64,000 bases of DNA, taken from positions 597,524 to 661,523 of the forward strand of contig NZ_AP027042.1 of NCBI RefSeq assembly GCF_027924605.1, given 5' to 3'. The position numbers and the translations under genes were made by a program. Source of the stretch: Dyella sp. GSA-30. Its GTDB lineage: Bacteria > Pseudomonadota > Gammaproteobacteria > Xanthomonadales > Rhodanobacteraceae. Positions 34,801 to 42,699 of this stretch are shown in pieces (the stretch's first letter is position 1; every line of letters starts with the position of its first letter). Under the pieces are notes generated by a model. The model worked only from the letters and a program-made list of their open reading frames with translations, was not told the origin of the DNA and searched no databases.

Positions 34801-37504
34801 GCGTGAAATGCTGGGTCGACGATCGCGTCGCCGCCGTCAGATGCTGATCGAGCGAAACGTCATGCGGCTTTTGAAACAGCTCGAGCAACGATGCCAGCAG
34901 CGGCTGGATCAGCACCAGCGCAAGAATGGCCACGGTCCACGAGAACGCCTGCGGCACGCAGATCCACCCCACCAGAAGCAGGATCAGGGTGGACGGCGGC
35001 ACCAGGCTGCGTCTCAGGTTGTCGAGAATCTTCCAGCGCGATAACGCAGACAGCGGATTGCGTTCGATACCACCGTGCTGGGTCGGCGACCACGGGAAGA
35101 TCCAAGGCAGCAGCTGCCAGTCGCCGCGAATCCAGCGATGGCGACGGTTGACGTCCGCACTGTAGCGCGAAGGATATTCCTCATAGAGCTGAACATCGCT
35201 GAGCAAGCCGGAGCGTGCATAGCAGCCTTCGACCAGATCGTGACTGAGGATGCGGTTATCCGGGAAACGGCCCTCGATAGCCTGCTCGAAGGTATCGACC
35301 GCATAGATGCCCTTGCCGATGAACGAGCCTTCCTGAAACATGTCCTGATACACATCGGACACCGCATGCGTATAGGGATCGATGCCGGCCTCGCTGCCGA
35401 ACAACTCGGCATAGGCCGAACGTGCCGTGCTCGGCAGACTGATGCCGACACGCGGCTGCAGAATGCCGTAACCCGACGTGACCCGACGCTTTTGGGCGTC
35501 GTATGTCGCCATATTGAGCGGGTGCGCCATCGCACCGATGAACTGCCGCGCCGCATCCCTGGGAAGCTGCGTATCGGTGTCGAGCGTGATGACGTAACGC
35601 ACATGCGTCAGCACGGCGATATCGCCGACGACCAGCGAGAAGCGCTCCTGACCCGAGCCGCTCAGCAGCGCGTTGAGCTCCGAGATCTTTCCGCGCTTTC
35701 GCTCGTAACCCATCCATGACTGCTCGGCCGGATTCCAGCGACGAGGACGATGGAACAGGAAAAAGCGATCCTCTACTGCATCGGAATATTTCTTGTTCAG
35801 GGCATCGATGCATTCACGCGCATGAAGCAATAACGCTTCGTCCTCGTCTTTCACTTCGACCGGTGCATCCATGAAATCGGTCAGCAGACCAAAGTGCAGG
35901 TGCATGTCGCGGTTGGCAAGAAAGCGGACCTCCAGGCCTTCGGTCAGATCGTCGATATCCCGCACACTGGCGATCAGCGTGGGCACGACCACCAGCGTGC
36001 GCGCATGTGCGGGCACACCCTCGGAGAAATCCAGGCGCGGAAGCACGCTGGGCGATATCGTCAATGTAACGAGCAGATCCACCAGGCCGATAGCCAGGCG
36101 GCTGGTCATCAACAGCGTCGGCAAGATCAGCCAGCCCATGAGTGCGGCCCGCCAACCGTTTTCGTGCGCGGCGACAAGGAACGGAAAGGCCAGCAACGCC
36201 GTCAGCAGCACGACCAACCCGAGGTACATCGATAGCGGTGCCCGCTGCAGCACACGTTGCCAGGTATCGCCCAGGCTCGTACGCGCGTCGATGTGTCGCT
36301 TGAGCTGCGGCAGCCCTTTGTCGATCAGATAGAACCCCACGTGGTTACGCGCGTGGTTGCCGGCGCTACGTGCCGCGTGGGTTCTGGACAATTCCACGGC
36401 GGCACACGCCACGGCTTCCTCGGAGAGCGGGCTGCAGCGCGCCAGCTTTTCCACGACGTGCCGGTAATGGTCGCGTGTCGAGAAATCCATGGTGCCGTAG
36501 ACACCCGTCGGGTCGTCGCTCAACACCTTTTCGACCACGCTCGTGCTTTCGACAAAATCACGCCAGTCCGTCGCCGACAGCAGGCGCAGGCTGTTGATGC
36601 TGTTGCTGATCGACACCTGATCGGCAGCCTGCTGCTGTGCCTCCACTTGCACGAGGCGTTCGATGCTCAGCCCCGCCTCGGACAACCGTTGCTCGATCCA
36701 GGTAAGCGGCAAGGCCAGCGCCGGGCTCTGGCCCTGCAACCGGCGAGCGAGCTCGGCCACGAACGAACTCGCCATGGGCGGATCGGAGCGCGCCATATCG
36801 GCGACAGCAAGCACGACGCTCTTGGGGTCGCGTTCGGCGACCTCGGCCATGCGCTCGGCCCAGTCGACGGCAAGGTTGCGGTCATTCCAATCGGCAATGA
36901 CGCGTGCCGCAACCCGGCGCAGGTTCTCGATCAAGGCCAGCCGCAACATGATCGGAATGGCCCACAATTCACCTAGCGTCAACGGTGTGACGGCCTGATA
37001 GGAAGCGACAAAACGGCTGAGGCTTTCGCTATCGACCCGGCCATCGCCATGCGAAATGGTTTCCAGCGCGATGTCGTAGACACGCGGGAGGCCGGCCGAT
37101 GACCCGTTCGCCAGACGCGGCAATTCCCTGCTATAGCCCTTGGGTAGATGCTTTTGCGCGGTACGTATCTGCTCTTCGATCAGATAGTAGTTATCGAGCA
37201 GCCATTCCGCCGCCGGCGTCACCCGCCGGCTGGTCAGCGTTGCAGCAGTGAGCATTTCGCAGCTGCTGACCAGAATGGCTTCGTTGTCGGCCAGGCGGGC
37301 CAGCAGGCCATCGGCCTCCGAGTCGGGACTGAGCTGATGTTGCCGCGCCAGTTGCCCGCCATGGCGCTCCATCTGATCGGCACTGAACAGCTCCGAGCGG
37401 AGCGCATGTTCGTACTCGAATTTCCGATGCGACGCGCGCCAGCGACGAAAACCCAATTCCAACCGCCGCAAACGAAAGAACGCGCGCATACGAAAAATGT
37501 CCAT
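28841..37504 (-). CDS. cyclic beta-1,2-glucan synthase (NdvB-type)
   Basis: A 2887-residue inner-membrane enzyme, full length for the family, from ATG 37504 with AGGGAATCG upstream. Order: an N-terminal soluble region; TM helices at about 415-480; a GT84 glycosyltransferase domain with DTDTQLP near residue 641 and HRWIRGDWQ near 788; more TM helices at about 830-1010; a glycoamylase domain at about 1308-1484 (FSFLYDKRRDLFSIGYN); then two GH94-type regions from about 1600, the catalytic one carrying GSGDWNDGMNRVG near 2565. It polymerises UDP-glucose into beta-1,2-glucan and closes the ring, the GH94 part trimming chain length. The product is a periplasmic osmoregulated glucan important for host interaction in many bacteria. 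Confidence 0.95.
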   Translation of the reverse strand: MDIFRMRAFFRLRRLELGFRRWRASHRKFEYEHALRSELFSADQMERHGGQLARQHQLSPDSEADGLLARLADNEAILVSSCEMLTAATLTSRRVTPAAEWLLDNYYLIEEQIRTAQKHLPKGYSRELPRLANGSSAGLPRVYDIALETISHGDGRVDSESLSRFVASYQAVTPLTLGELWAIPIMLRLALIENLRRVAARVIADWNDRNLAVDWAERMAEVAERDPKSVVLAVADMARSDPPMASSFVAELARRLQGQSPALALPLTWIEQRLSEAGLSIERLVQVEAQQQAADQVSISNSINSLRLLSATDWRDFVESTSVVEKVLSDDPTGVYGTMDFSTRDHYRHVVEKLARCSPLSEEAVACAAVELSRTHAARSAGNHARNHVGFYLIDKGLPQLKRHIDARTSLGDTWQRVLQRAPLSMYLGLVVLLTALLAFPFLVAAHENGWRAALMGWLILPTLLMTSRLAIGLVDLLVTLTISPSVLPRLDFSEGVPAHARTLVVVPTLIASVRDIDDLTEGLEVRFLANRDMHLHFGLLTDFMDAPVEVKDEDEALLLHARECIDALNKKYSDAVEDRFFLFHRPRRWNPAEQSWMGYERKRGKISELNALLSGSGQERFSLVVGDIAVLTHVRYVITLDTDTQLPRDAARQFIGAMAHPLNMATYDAQKRRVTSGYGILQPRVGISLPSTARSAYAELFGSEAGIDPYTHAVSDVYQDMFQEGSFIGKGIYAVDTFEQAIEGRFPDNRILSHDLVEGCYARSGLLSDVQLYEEYPSRYSADVNRRHRWIRGDWQLLPWIFPWSPTQHGGIERNPLSALSRWKILDNLRRSLVPPSTLILLLVGWICVPQAFSWTVAILALVLIQPLLASLLELFQKPHDVSLDQHLTAATRSSTQHFTRAALGLIWLPHEAFYSIDAIARTLWRMLVSRRRLLQWNPSREVERTSTNALRGLYRLMWIGPLLGVLAAAWLLSRPASLAVASPFLVLWLLSPAVAWWISRPSSRKVFVPDPMEKRFLHTLSRKTWAFFDVHVGEQDHWLPPDNIQEQPTAVTAHRTSPTNIGMSLLAHLAAYDFGYLSAGRLLQRVGATLETMGRLERHRNHFYNWYDTLTLQPLPPQYVSTVDSGNLAGHLLTLRPGLLALADSPVFEVRQLSGLSDTADVLREALLAALSDQNMHAWQHELDAALSAPPTSLTAAVTCMHTLLHQAEHLAGSIDAPEGSDVAFWRQALLTQCRDILGELELFVLPPGRSHATSLPDMPTWRQLAELDAGAWVDASAAGVAEVRRLAGERVDSARRLAELAGSFAIMDFSFLYDKRRDLFSIGYNVDERRLDASYYDLLASEARLTNFVAIAQGQLPQEGWFTLGRLLTTTGGVPVLLSWSGSMFEYLMPLLVMPSYEGTLLDQTCRAAVARQIEYGHQLGLPWGVSESGYNVLDVQLNYQYRAFGVPGLGLKRGLGEDIVIAPYASALAMMVAPEAACRNLQRLTAEGAAGRFGLHEAIDYTPARLPRGQTSAVIRSYMAHHQGMSLLSLASVLLDRPMQRRFESDPQFQATTLLLQERLPKTAAEYLHASGFSAVDTAVRVAETKLRVFTDPDRQRPSVQLLSNSRYHVMVSSAGGGYSRCRDLSVTRWHEDITCDNWGMFCYLRDVATGEFWSSTHQPTLKRPESYEAIFSDARAEFRVRACDFDAHTEIVVSPEDDIELRRIRVTNRARVRRTIEITSYAEVVLAPAMADAMHPAFSNLFVQTELVKSLQAIICTRRPREAQEAVPWMCHLLAAHGCDVDAISYETDRARFIGRGRSITYPAAMDEPLDVQGLLSDSAGSVLDPVVAIRCRITLDAGQSATIDFVSGVSDSRDGCLYLINKYRDRHLADRVFDLAWTHSQVLLRQLNASLSDARLYEQMAASIIYANASLRAGAAVLIENRRNQSGLWGQSISGDLPIVLLQITDSSNIELVRQLVQAHAYWRLKGLAVDLVIWNEDHAGYRQHLQDLIMGLIASGIEASLIDRPGGIFVRPAQQLSREDRILMQSVARIVISDTRGSLSEQVHRRRAEKPLPRFDPSRISIMQTASEPAAVSEPAQEKLILRNPYGGFTADGSEYVMTLQPGKATPAPWANVLANPLFGTIVSESGGAYTWSENAHEFRLTPWANDPVGDISGEAIYLRDEESGHYWSPTPMPRRGTGAYVVRHGFGYSVFEHQEDGIRTELWVYVALDAPIKFSVLKIHNASGRPRRLSATGYVEWVLGDLREKSAMHVVTEADPVTGALFARNAYLMDFPSRVAFFDVDQSGCSVTGDRSEFLGRNGSLRAPAAMAQARLSGRVGAGMDPCGAMQFGFDLDEGASHEIVFQLGAGYDAKTATELVQRFRGTEAAANALEAVRMHWRWTLGRIQVDTPDPAINVMVNGWLMYQVIACRFWARSGYYQSGGAFGYRDQLQDTMAMIHATPYNARQHLLQCAAHQFPEGDVQHWWHPPLDRGVRTQCSDDYLWLALATSRYVRVTGDTGVLDEQVGYIDGRPLNPGEESYYDLPGHSPLQETLYRHCVRALEHGMARGVHGLPLIGSGDWNDGMNRVGEKGKGESVWLGFFLYDTLEQFADIARGYNDAAFADRCQEQASLLRDNLEQHGWDGDWYRRAYFDDGTPLGSAANDECRIDSIAQSWSVLSGAASDQRRRQAMASLDEHLVRREAGLIQLLEPPFDRSALDPGYIKGYVPGVRENGGQYTHAAVWAAMAFAALGDSTRAWELTRMINPVSHGDSAAAIEVYKVEPYVVAADVYGADPHIGRGGWSWYTGSAGWMYRLIVESLLGFHLQGERLQIRPVLPAEWTIFELRYRFRETDYHATVWQTAAGTGLQQIAVDGVIQDGDEIVLIDDGRDHLIEIHHRRGG

Positions 37505-37882
37505 CGATTCCCTGACTCACCAAAAGGGGTGAGAGCCGTGATGTGTCGGAATGTCCATATGGACTGCTGACGAGCTGCGATACTGAGGATCTATCTCGCG
37601 GTGCGTACCGTCGGCACCATCGTCGCTCGTCCGCTATGGTGGACACGTTGCACGTATCAGCAGCGTGATGTCGTGTCGGCCCTGCGGGCTCGGCCGCGCC
37701 CTACGACGCTTTATTAACGGACTGAAGCGCATGTTAGGCGCACATGGAAGCCGCTACAGGCCATTGGCCGGCAGAACTGCGGTTTGCGTTTTATCGCCCT
37801 GAGTTTTCTCCGGCCCGCCGGAGTAGCGGGTAGTCGCTCGCTCATGGCCCACCTTCACGGGCTCGCACTCGAGGCATCCACC
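37505..37882. other. intergenic gap with no recognised feature
   Basis: This 378-bp gap separates the divergent NdvB-like gene and a small plus-strand gene, so it should hold promoters for both. I see no clear -35/-10 pair or known operator. A GC-rich imperfect hairpin (GGCCCTGCGGGCTCGGCC, about 37679-37696) is the only obvious structure. Confidence 0.5.
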
Positions 37883-38104
37883 ATGGCCATCGTCACCGGC
37901 AAAACCGAGAACGGCTTTACCTACGAAGCCGAGTACGAGCAGGCAAAGTCAGGCCGCATCAATTGGACCGCCACCTATCGGCGCAGCGGTGACTTCTGCG
38001 GCATGCGGCATGGGCGCGTCGAAGAATCGGTGGATACCCCGCCAGCGCAGTTGGATGCCGCCGTAAAAAGCGATATCGAAGATACCTGGGTTCGATCCAG
38101 CTGA
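37883..38104 (+). CDS. small hypothetical protein, 73 residues
   Basis: From ATG 37883 it reads MAIVTGKTENGFTYEAEYEQ and ends DIEDTWVRSS. It is short, soluble and polar, without signal peptide, TM helix or metal motif. The frame is also open from 37784, but the upstream residues look non-coding. A GAGG lies about ten bases before the start. I do not recognise the family; the even mixture of polar and aromatic residues (TYEAEYEQ, INWTATYRRSG) suggests a real small beta-rich protein. It lies 73 bp before the fucosidase and may be separate. Confidence 0.55.
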   Translation: MAIVTGKTENGFTYEAEYEQAKSGRINWTATYRRSGDFCGMRHGRVEESVDTPPAQLDAAVKSDIEDTWVRSS

Positions 38105-38177
38105 TATCTGGCGGTCGCTTGATCTCTCCATGAGATTGACATTCAATCGCTCGTTCACGACATCGGACGAGCCATAC

Positions 38178-39932
38178 ATGGGAAAACGCATCGTTGCATC
38201 GGCACTGGGCGTGTTGTGCCTGGCACAGCTCGCCTGGGCGGCACCCACATCCAGACCACTCGATCAGCCGCAACCGCCGACAGGCGCGGGCCCGAGCGCG
38301 GACACGGTCAAGGCCTGGCAGGATCGCAAGTTCGGCATGTTCATCCATTTCGGCCTGTATTCCCTGGCTGGCGGCGTGTGGAACGGCAAGCGCGTCGACA
38401 ACGGCTACAGCGAACAGATCCTCGCCAATGCGCCGCTCCCGCCCGAGCAGTACGAAGCATTGGCCAAGCAATTCGATCCGGTGCATTTCGATGCCGATGC
38501 CATCGTGGCGCTGGCCAAGGCGGCGGGCATGAAGTTCATCGTCATTACCGCCAAGCACCACGACGGGTTCAACCTGTTCCGCACCGCGCAAACGCCATAC
38601 AACACAGTCGACGGCACACCTTATGGGCGAGACATCGTCAAGGAGCTGGCCGATGCTTGCGCACGTGGCGGCCTGAAGTTCGGCGTCTACTACTCCACCA
38701 TCGACTGGCATCACCCGGGCGGCAACAACTATATCGAAGGCAACAGCAACCCGATCACGCCCGCGCAGGAAGCATTCAATGTGGCGCAGCTCAAGGAGCT
38801 GCTCGGCCACTATGGACCGATCGCCGAAATCTGGTTCGATATGGGCAAGCCCACGCCGGCGCAAAGCAGGCACTTTGCGCAAACCGTGCATGCACTGCAG
38901 CCGCAAACCATGATCTCCGGGCGCGTCTGGAACTACCAGGGCGACTTTGCCGTGATGGGCGACAACAGCGAGCCCGATGTCGGCATGGAGCTGCCCTGGC
39001 AGGCGCCGGCATCGATGTTTCCACAGACCTGGGGCTATCGTTCCTGGCAGGTGAGGGACGATGTCTCGGGCAAGATTCGCGAGAACATCACCCGACTGGT
39101 ACGCGTGGTCAGCCAGGGCGGCAACTACATTCTCAATATCGGCCCCGAAGGCGACGGCTCCGTCGTGCCTTACGAAGCGCAGGTGCTGCATGGCATCGGC
39201 CAGTGGATGCAGCGCAATGGAGAGGCTGTTTACGCCACCCGCAAGCAGCCGTTCCCGGCATTGGACTTCGGCTATGCCACCGTCGGATCGCATGCGCTCT
39301 ATCTTTTCGTAAGCAAGATGCCGGCCGACGGTCGGCTGCATCTTCCTGGCGTGACCGACACTGAGTTCGGCCGCGCTTACCGCCTGGGCTTTCCCGGCAC
39401 CAGCGTCGATGTACAGCATGAAAAGGACGGTGTCAGCGTTACGCTCGATCGTCTTTCAGGCTGGCCCGGGACATCGGCTGGCGACATCGATGACTTCATG
39501 CCGGTCGTCGTGTTGCCGTTGAAAAGTGCGCTGCATGTGCGCCCTCAATCCGTTGCCGCAGCGGCCGACGGCAGCATTCACTTGCAAGCGGCTCAGGCAC
39601 AGCATTACCTCAATTACAACGGCGAGGGCTATGAAGCGCCTGCCACGTTGTACAAGCTTGCATGGCAGGCCGATGCGAGTGCGCCGAGCTACACGGCTAC
39701 GATTCAGTACGCGGCGACATCGAAGCCCGCGCTATGGGATCTTTGGATCGACGGCAAACGCTATTCGGTGAGCAGCGACCCTGGTGTTGCCTCGCAGACG
39801 ATCAAGGTGAGTCACGATCGCGCGGCGCATCCCTATGCGATGCAGGTGGCGTTGACGCCTGCTGCGCCGTTCAAGCAGGGGGAGGCTTTGCCGGTGGCGA
39901 TAAATGCCGTGGAGTTGGCACCTGCAAAGTAA
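38178..39932 (+). CDS. alpha-L-fucosidase (GH29), secreted
   Basis: A 584-residue exported enzyme from ATG 38178, with signal peptide MGKRIVASALGVLCLAQLAW, cleavage near AWAA. The GH29 barrel shows WQDRKFGMFIHFGLYSLAGG, FIVITAKHHDGFNLF, YYSTIDWHHPGG and EIWFDMGKP; the Asp of WFD (D221) is the family nucleophile. A C-terminal beta domain with further carbohydrate-binding character (about 440-584) follows. It would remove alpha-L-fucose or related residues from glycans, probably in the periplasm or outside. No transporter or fuc operon is nearby. Confidence 0.93.
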   Translation: MGKRIVASALGVLCLAQLAWAAPTSRPLDQPQPPTGAGPSADTVKAWQDRKFGMFIHFGLYSLAGGVWNGKRVDNGYSEQILANAPLPPEQYEALAKQFDPVHFDADAIVALAKAAGMKFIVITAKHHDGFNLFRTAQTPYNTVDGTPYGRDIVKELADACARGGLKFGVYYSTIDWHHPGGNNYIEGNSNPITPAQEAFNVAQLKELLGHYGPIAEIWFDMGKPTPAQSRHFAQTVHALQPQTMISGRVWNYQGDFAVMGDNSEPDVGMELPWQAPASMFPQTWGYRSWQVRDDVSGKIRENITRLVRVVSQGGNYILNIGPEGDGSVVPYEAQVLHGIGQWMQRNGEAVYATRKQPFPALDFGYATVGSHALYLFVSKMPADGRLHLPGVTDTEFGRAYRLGFPGTSVDVQHEKDGVSVTLDRLSGWPGTSAGDIDDFMPVVVLPLKSALHVRPQSVAAAADGSIHLQAAQAQHYLNYNGEGYEAPATLYKLAWQADASAPSYTATIQYAATSKPALWDLWIDGKRYSVSSDPGVASQTIKVSHDRAAHPYAMQVALTPAAPFKQGEALPVAINAVELAPAK

Positions 39933-39940
39933 GGGCTGCA

Positions 39941-40095
39941 GGCTCGCTTCGCCTCGCCTCTTGCGCCCCCTCACCCCAGCCCTCTCCCCCGGCAAAGCCA
40001 GGGGAGAGGGGGCACATTGAGGCAAGCTTGAATCTTGCGCGCTTTCAGCTCCCTCTCTCCTGGCTTCGCCGGGGGAGAGGGCTGGGGAGAGGGGA
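39941..40095. repeat. GC-rich double-hairpin repeat unit
   Basis: Two hairpins of the CCCCCTCACCCCAGCCC family face each other, separated by a short linker. The unit is preceded by GGCTCGCTTCGC-CTCGCCTCTTG, a lead also found before the copy at 57169-57330, so the mobile unit is longer than the hairpins. It fills the gap between the fucosidase and the response regulator gene, whose stops converge here. It could act as a bidirectional terminator. Confidence 0.85.
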
Positions 40096-40098
40096 CTC

Positions 40099-40863
40099 TC
40101 AACGCCTATGCCCACGAGCCAACCCAGGCAACGCATCAGCCAGCCCACCGATATACGTTCGACTGGCACGCAACGGCGTACCGTCACGCAAGCGCAGCAA
40201 CGCATCACGATTGGCGAGATATTTCACCTCGACGATACGATCGATACGAACGATGGCCGAACGATGCGCCCGCACAAAGTGCTTGGAATCGAGCCGCCGC
40301 GCAAGCCGATGCAGCGGCTCGCGCACAAGATGCGTTTCTTCACCAACATGCAGCACCGCATAATCGCCATCGGCCTCGATCCAGTCGATATCGACTACGT
40401 TGACCAACACCAGCTTCATGCCGACGCGTACTGCAAAGCGCTCCAGCAAGGTCGTATCTTCCTCCAACCACATATCCGTCGATGCCACTGCACGACCACG
40501 ATAGGGCATGGCCTGTCGCGCACGATCGAGCGCTTCGGTGAAACGCGTGTCGTCGATAGGTTTCAGCAAATAGTCGATCGCACGCAGTTCGAACGCGCGG
40601 ATCGCATAGCTGTCGTAAGCGGTAAGCATGATCGCCATCGGACGTTCATCCGCCGTCAGCATCGCCAACAGATCGAGACCGCTAACGCCCGGCATCTGCA
40701 CATCGACAAAGGCAAGGTCCGGCCGCTCCTTGACGATGCCTTCGAAGGCGCTGCCTGCATCGGCGTATTGGCCGATCACCACGACATCATCATGCCCGGT
40801 GAGTCGCGCGGCCACCCCGCTCCTGGCCAGGGGCTCGTCGTCGATGACCACCACCCTCATCAT
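40099..40863 (-). CDS. LytTR-family response regulator
   Basis: A 254-residue regulator. The receiver domain (1-120) has the acidic pair IDDE, phospho-acceptor D54 in FVDVQMPG, T-x-Y in LTAYDSYAIRAFE and K in LLKPID. The LytTR DNA-binding domain (about 145-250) shows IDWIEADGDYAVLHV, FVRAHRSAIVRIDRIVEV. It overlaps the histidine kinase gene by four bases (ATGA) and is surely its partner. Targets unknown; AlgR-type regulators of this class often control surface polysaccharides. Confidence 0.93.
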   Translation of the reverse strand: MMRVVVIDDEPLARSGVAARLTGHDDVVVIGQYADAGSAFEGIVKERPDLAFVDVQMPGVSGLDLLAMLTADERPMAIMLTAYDSYAIRAFELRAIDYLLKPIDDTRFTEALDRARQAMPYRGRAVASTDMWLEEDTTLLERFAVRVGMKLVLVNVVDIDWIEADGDYAVLHVGEETHLVREPLHRLARRLDSKHFVRAHRSAIVRIDRIVEVKYLANRDALLRLRDGTPLRASRTYIGGLADALPGLARGHRR

Positions 40864-41975
40864 CGAGCGACATCGAGCGGCGTTGCGCTCGCCTCCGCTT
40901 CGCGAAACGGGATATCGATCATTACGGTGTAATGTCCGTCTTCGCTCGCTGTCGATGCGAAACGATGATTGCCCGGATACAGGTTCTCCAGACGCTCGCG
41001 GACATTGCGCAAGCCGATCGCCAACGAATGATCCGCACTGTCGGGCTTTTCCGATTCACCCGATCGGCAACCTTCATTGGCGACACGAAGACATAGATGG
41101 CCGCCATCGCGAAACGCCTGGATGTCGAGAGCGCCTGGTACGGTGCGCGGCGCGATCCCGTGACGTATCGCATTTTCCACCAGCGGTTGCAGCAGAAGGT
41201 AAGGCACCAGCGCACCCATCAGCTCCGGCCCGAGATGCAGCCTGACCTGCAAGCGCTCGCCCAGGCGTGCCTTTTCGACATCGAGATAGGCCTGGGTCAA
41301 CGCCAGCTCGTCGGCCAGTGCGACTTCGTGCGCCGCGCTGCTTTCCAGCGTGGCACGCAAGAAGTCGCCAAGCCGGGCAATCATGCGGTTCGCCTCGCGA
41401 TTGCGCTGGCTGGCGACCAGCGCGGAAATGGCATTGAGCGTATTGAACAGAAAGTGCGGATGCAGCTGATAGCGCAACGCCCGCAACTCGGCGTCCCGTG
41501 CATGCGATATCGCCCGTTCGGTACGTTCCTGGGCATATCGCAGTTCGGTGTAGTGCGCCACCACGGCATGGATAGCGCAGAACGCAATCAGCGCCAGCCA
41601 GCAGCCGTCCAGTCCACTGAAAATCATCGGCAACCGGTACGTCGGCACCTGCCCCCAGCCGACGGCCATGGAGAGCGCGATCGCATTGTTGATCAGCGAT
41701 AGCAGATAGGTAACGACGAGCAGGATGGTCGCCGTCTTCCACCAGGACACGCGCCGCTGCCACAGCCGGCGCTGCAGCAGCGTCAAGGGCAGGCTCCACA
41801 CCACATAGGCTGCCAGGTAGAGCGCACGGTATGCGGCCGAATGCCCGCGACCGAGATCGGGCAAGGCCATTACCACCATGCACAAGGTGATCGGCAGGCC
41901 GGCCAGGATCGGCAGCCACAGCGGCGGCGATACCGGCGCGACAGCCGGCTCGATACTCGGCGAACGGCCTTCCAC
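40860..41975 (-). CDS. LytS/AlgZ-type sensor histidine kinase
   Basis: A 371-residue membrane kinase. Four TM helices are in the first 140 residues (LWLPILAGLPITLCMVVMAL and following) with no large periplasmic loop. The His_kinase domain has the phospho-acceptor in LRYQLHPHFLFNTLNAISAL (near residue 172), and the ATPase domain has LLQPLVENAIRHG and the AIGLRNVRERLENLY G-box. It phosphorylates the adjacent LytTR regulator. The signal is unknown. It starts 33 bp below the stop of the NTF2-like gene on the same strand and may be transcribed with it. Confidence 0.92.
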   Translation of the reverse strand: MEGRSPSIEPAVAPVSPPLWLPILAGLPITLCMVVMALPDLGRGHSAAYRALYLAAYVVWSLPLTLLQRRLWQRRVSWWKTATILLVVTYLLSLINNAIALSMAVGWGQVPTYRLPMIFSGLDGCWLALIAFCAIHAVVAHYTELRYAQERTERAISHARDAELRALRYQLHPHFLFNTLNAISALVASQRNREANRMIARLGDFLRATLESSAAHEVALADELALTQAYLDVEKARLGERLQVRLHLGPELMGALVPYLLLQPLVENAIRHGIAPRTVPGALDIQAFRDGGHLCLRVANEGCRSGESEKPDSADHSLAIGLRNVRERLENLYPGNHRFASTASEDGHYTVMIDIPFREAEASATPLDVAR

Positions 41976-42008
41976 CTGCCCTCTCCCTGTTTTCGATGGG
42001 CGCTAAGT

Positions 42009-42512
42009 CTAGCCCTTGGGCGGCAGGTTCGCCGAATAGGTCATGGACGTGATTTTCCAGCCGCCATCGGTCTTGATCAGGTGCCAGGTCTCGCTACCGC
42101 GATTGTTCTGCGCGCCATTGAGAAGAAACACGAAGTCGAAGTACACCGAAGCGACCGCACCATCGGTATCGATGCGGACATTGCTGAACTTCTCTTCCAT
42201 CGCCTCCTTGCTGGTGGCGACCATCTGCACGAACTCGGTGTAACTGCCTTGCTTGTACTTTGGCGCGCTCGGCGACCTGGCCTTGATCCGCGCATAGGAG
42301 TCGTCGGACAGCACGGTGAACCAGGCACCGCCCTGCGGCAGGAACAGGCCGCCCAGCGTCTTCCCGTCCTTGGCGACGATGGCCTTCTGAAAAGCGTCGA
42401 CGACATGCTGGATGTCCTGTTGCGCAGGCGAGGTGGCGGTTGCCGCCAGCGTCGCACAAGGAAAGCCGATGGCTGCCGCAAGAAATAATCCGATCGGGGC
42501 AAAGCGATTCAT
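42009..42512 (-). CDS. exported NTF2/SnoaL-like (DUF4440-type) protein
   Basis: A 166-residue protein from ATG 42512 (MNRFAPIGLFLAAAIGFPCA), with GAAGGA 13 bases upstream. It has a signal peptide to about residue 23 (ATLAA), then a cone-shaped NTF2-like fold: helices QQDIQHVVDAFQKAIVAKDG and a strand-rich end with ASVYFDFVFLLNGAQNNRG and SETWHLIKTDGGWKITSM. Such proteins bind small ligands or have no catalytic role; none can be assigned. It lies just upstream of the two-component genes, so a sensing accessory role is conceivable. Confidence 0.75.
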   Translation of the reverse strand: MNRFAPIGLFLAAAIGFPCATLAATATSPAQQDIQHVVDAFQKAIVAKDGKTLGGLFLPQGGAWFTVLSDDSYARIKARSPSAPKYKQGSYTEFVQMVATSKEAMEEKFSNVRIDTDGAVASVYFDFVFLLNGAQNNRGSETWHLIKTDGGWKITSMTYSANLPPKG

Positions 42513-42699
42513 GAGTTGGCATCCTTCGCCGGCAACCGTCCGGCGTTGTGTCATTGAAGCCACAAGGCGGGTTCGCAGGCCATAGCTAGCCCGGCTTGTT
42601 GCGCCAGGACGTTTGCTGGGTGCGGCAGGCCGTCGGTGAGCGCTACAGTTGTCTCGGTTGGGCTACGCTCGGCCCACCGATCACCGAGAGGAACTGCAG

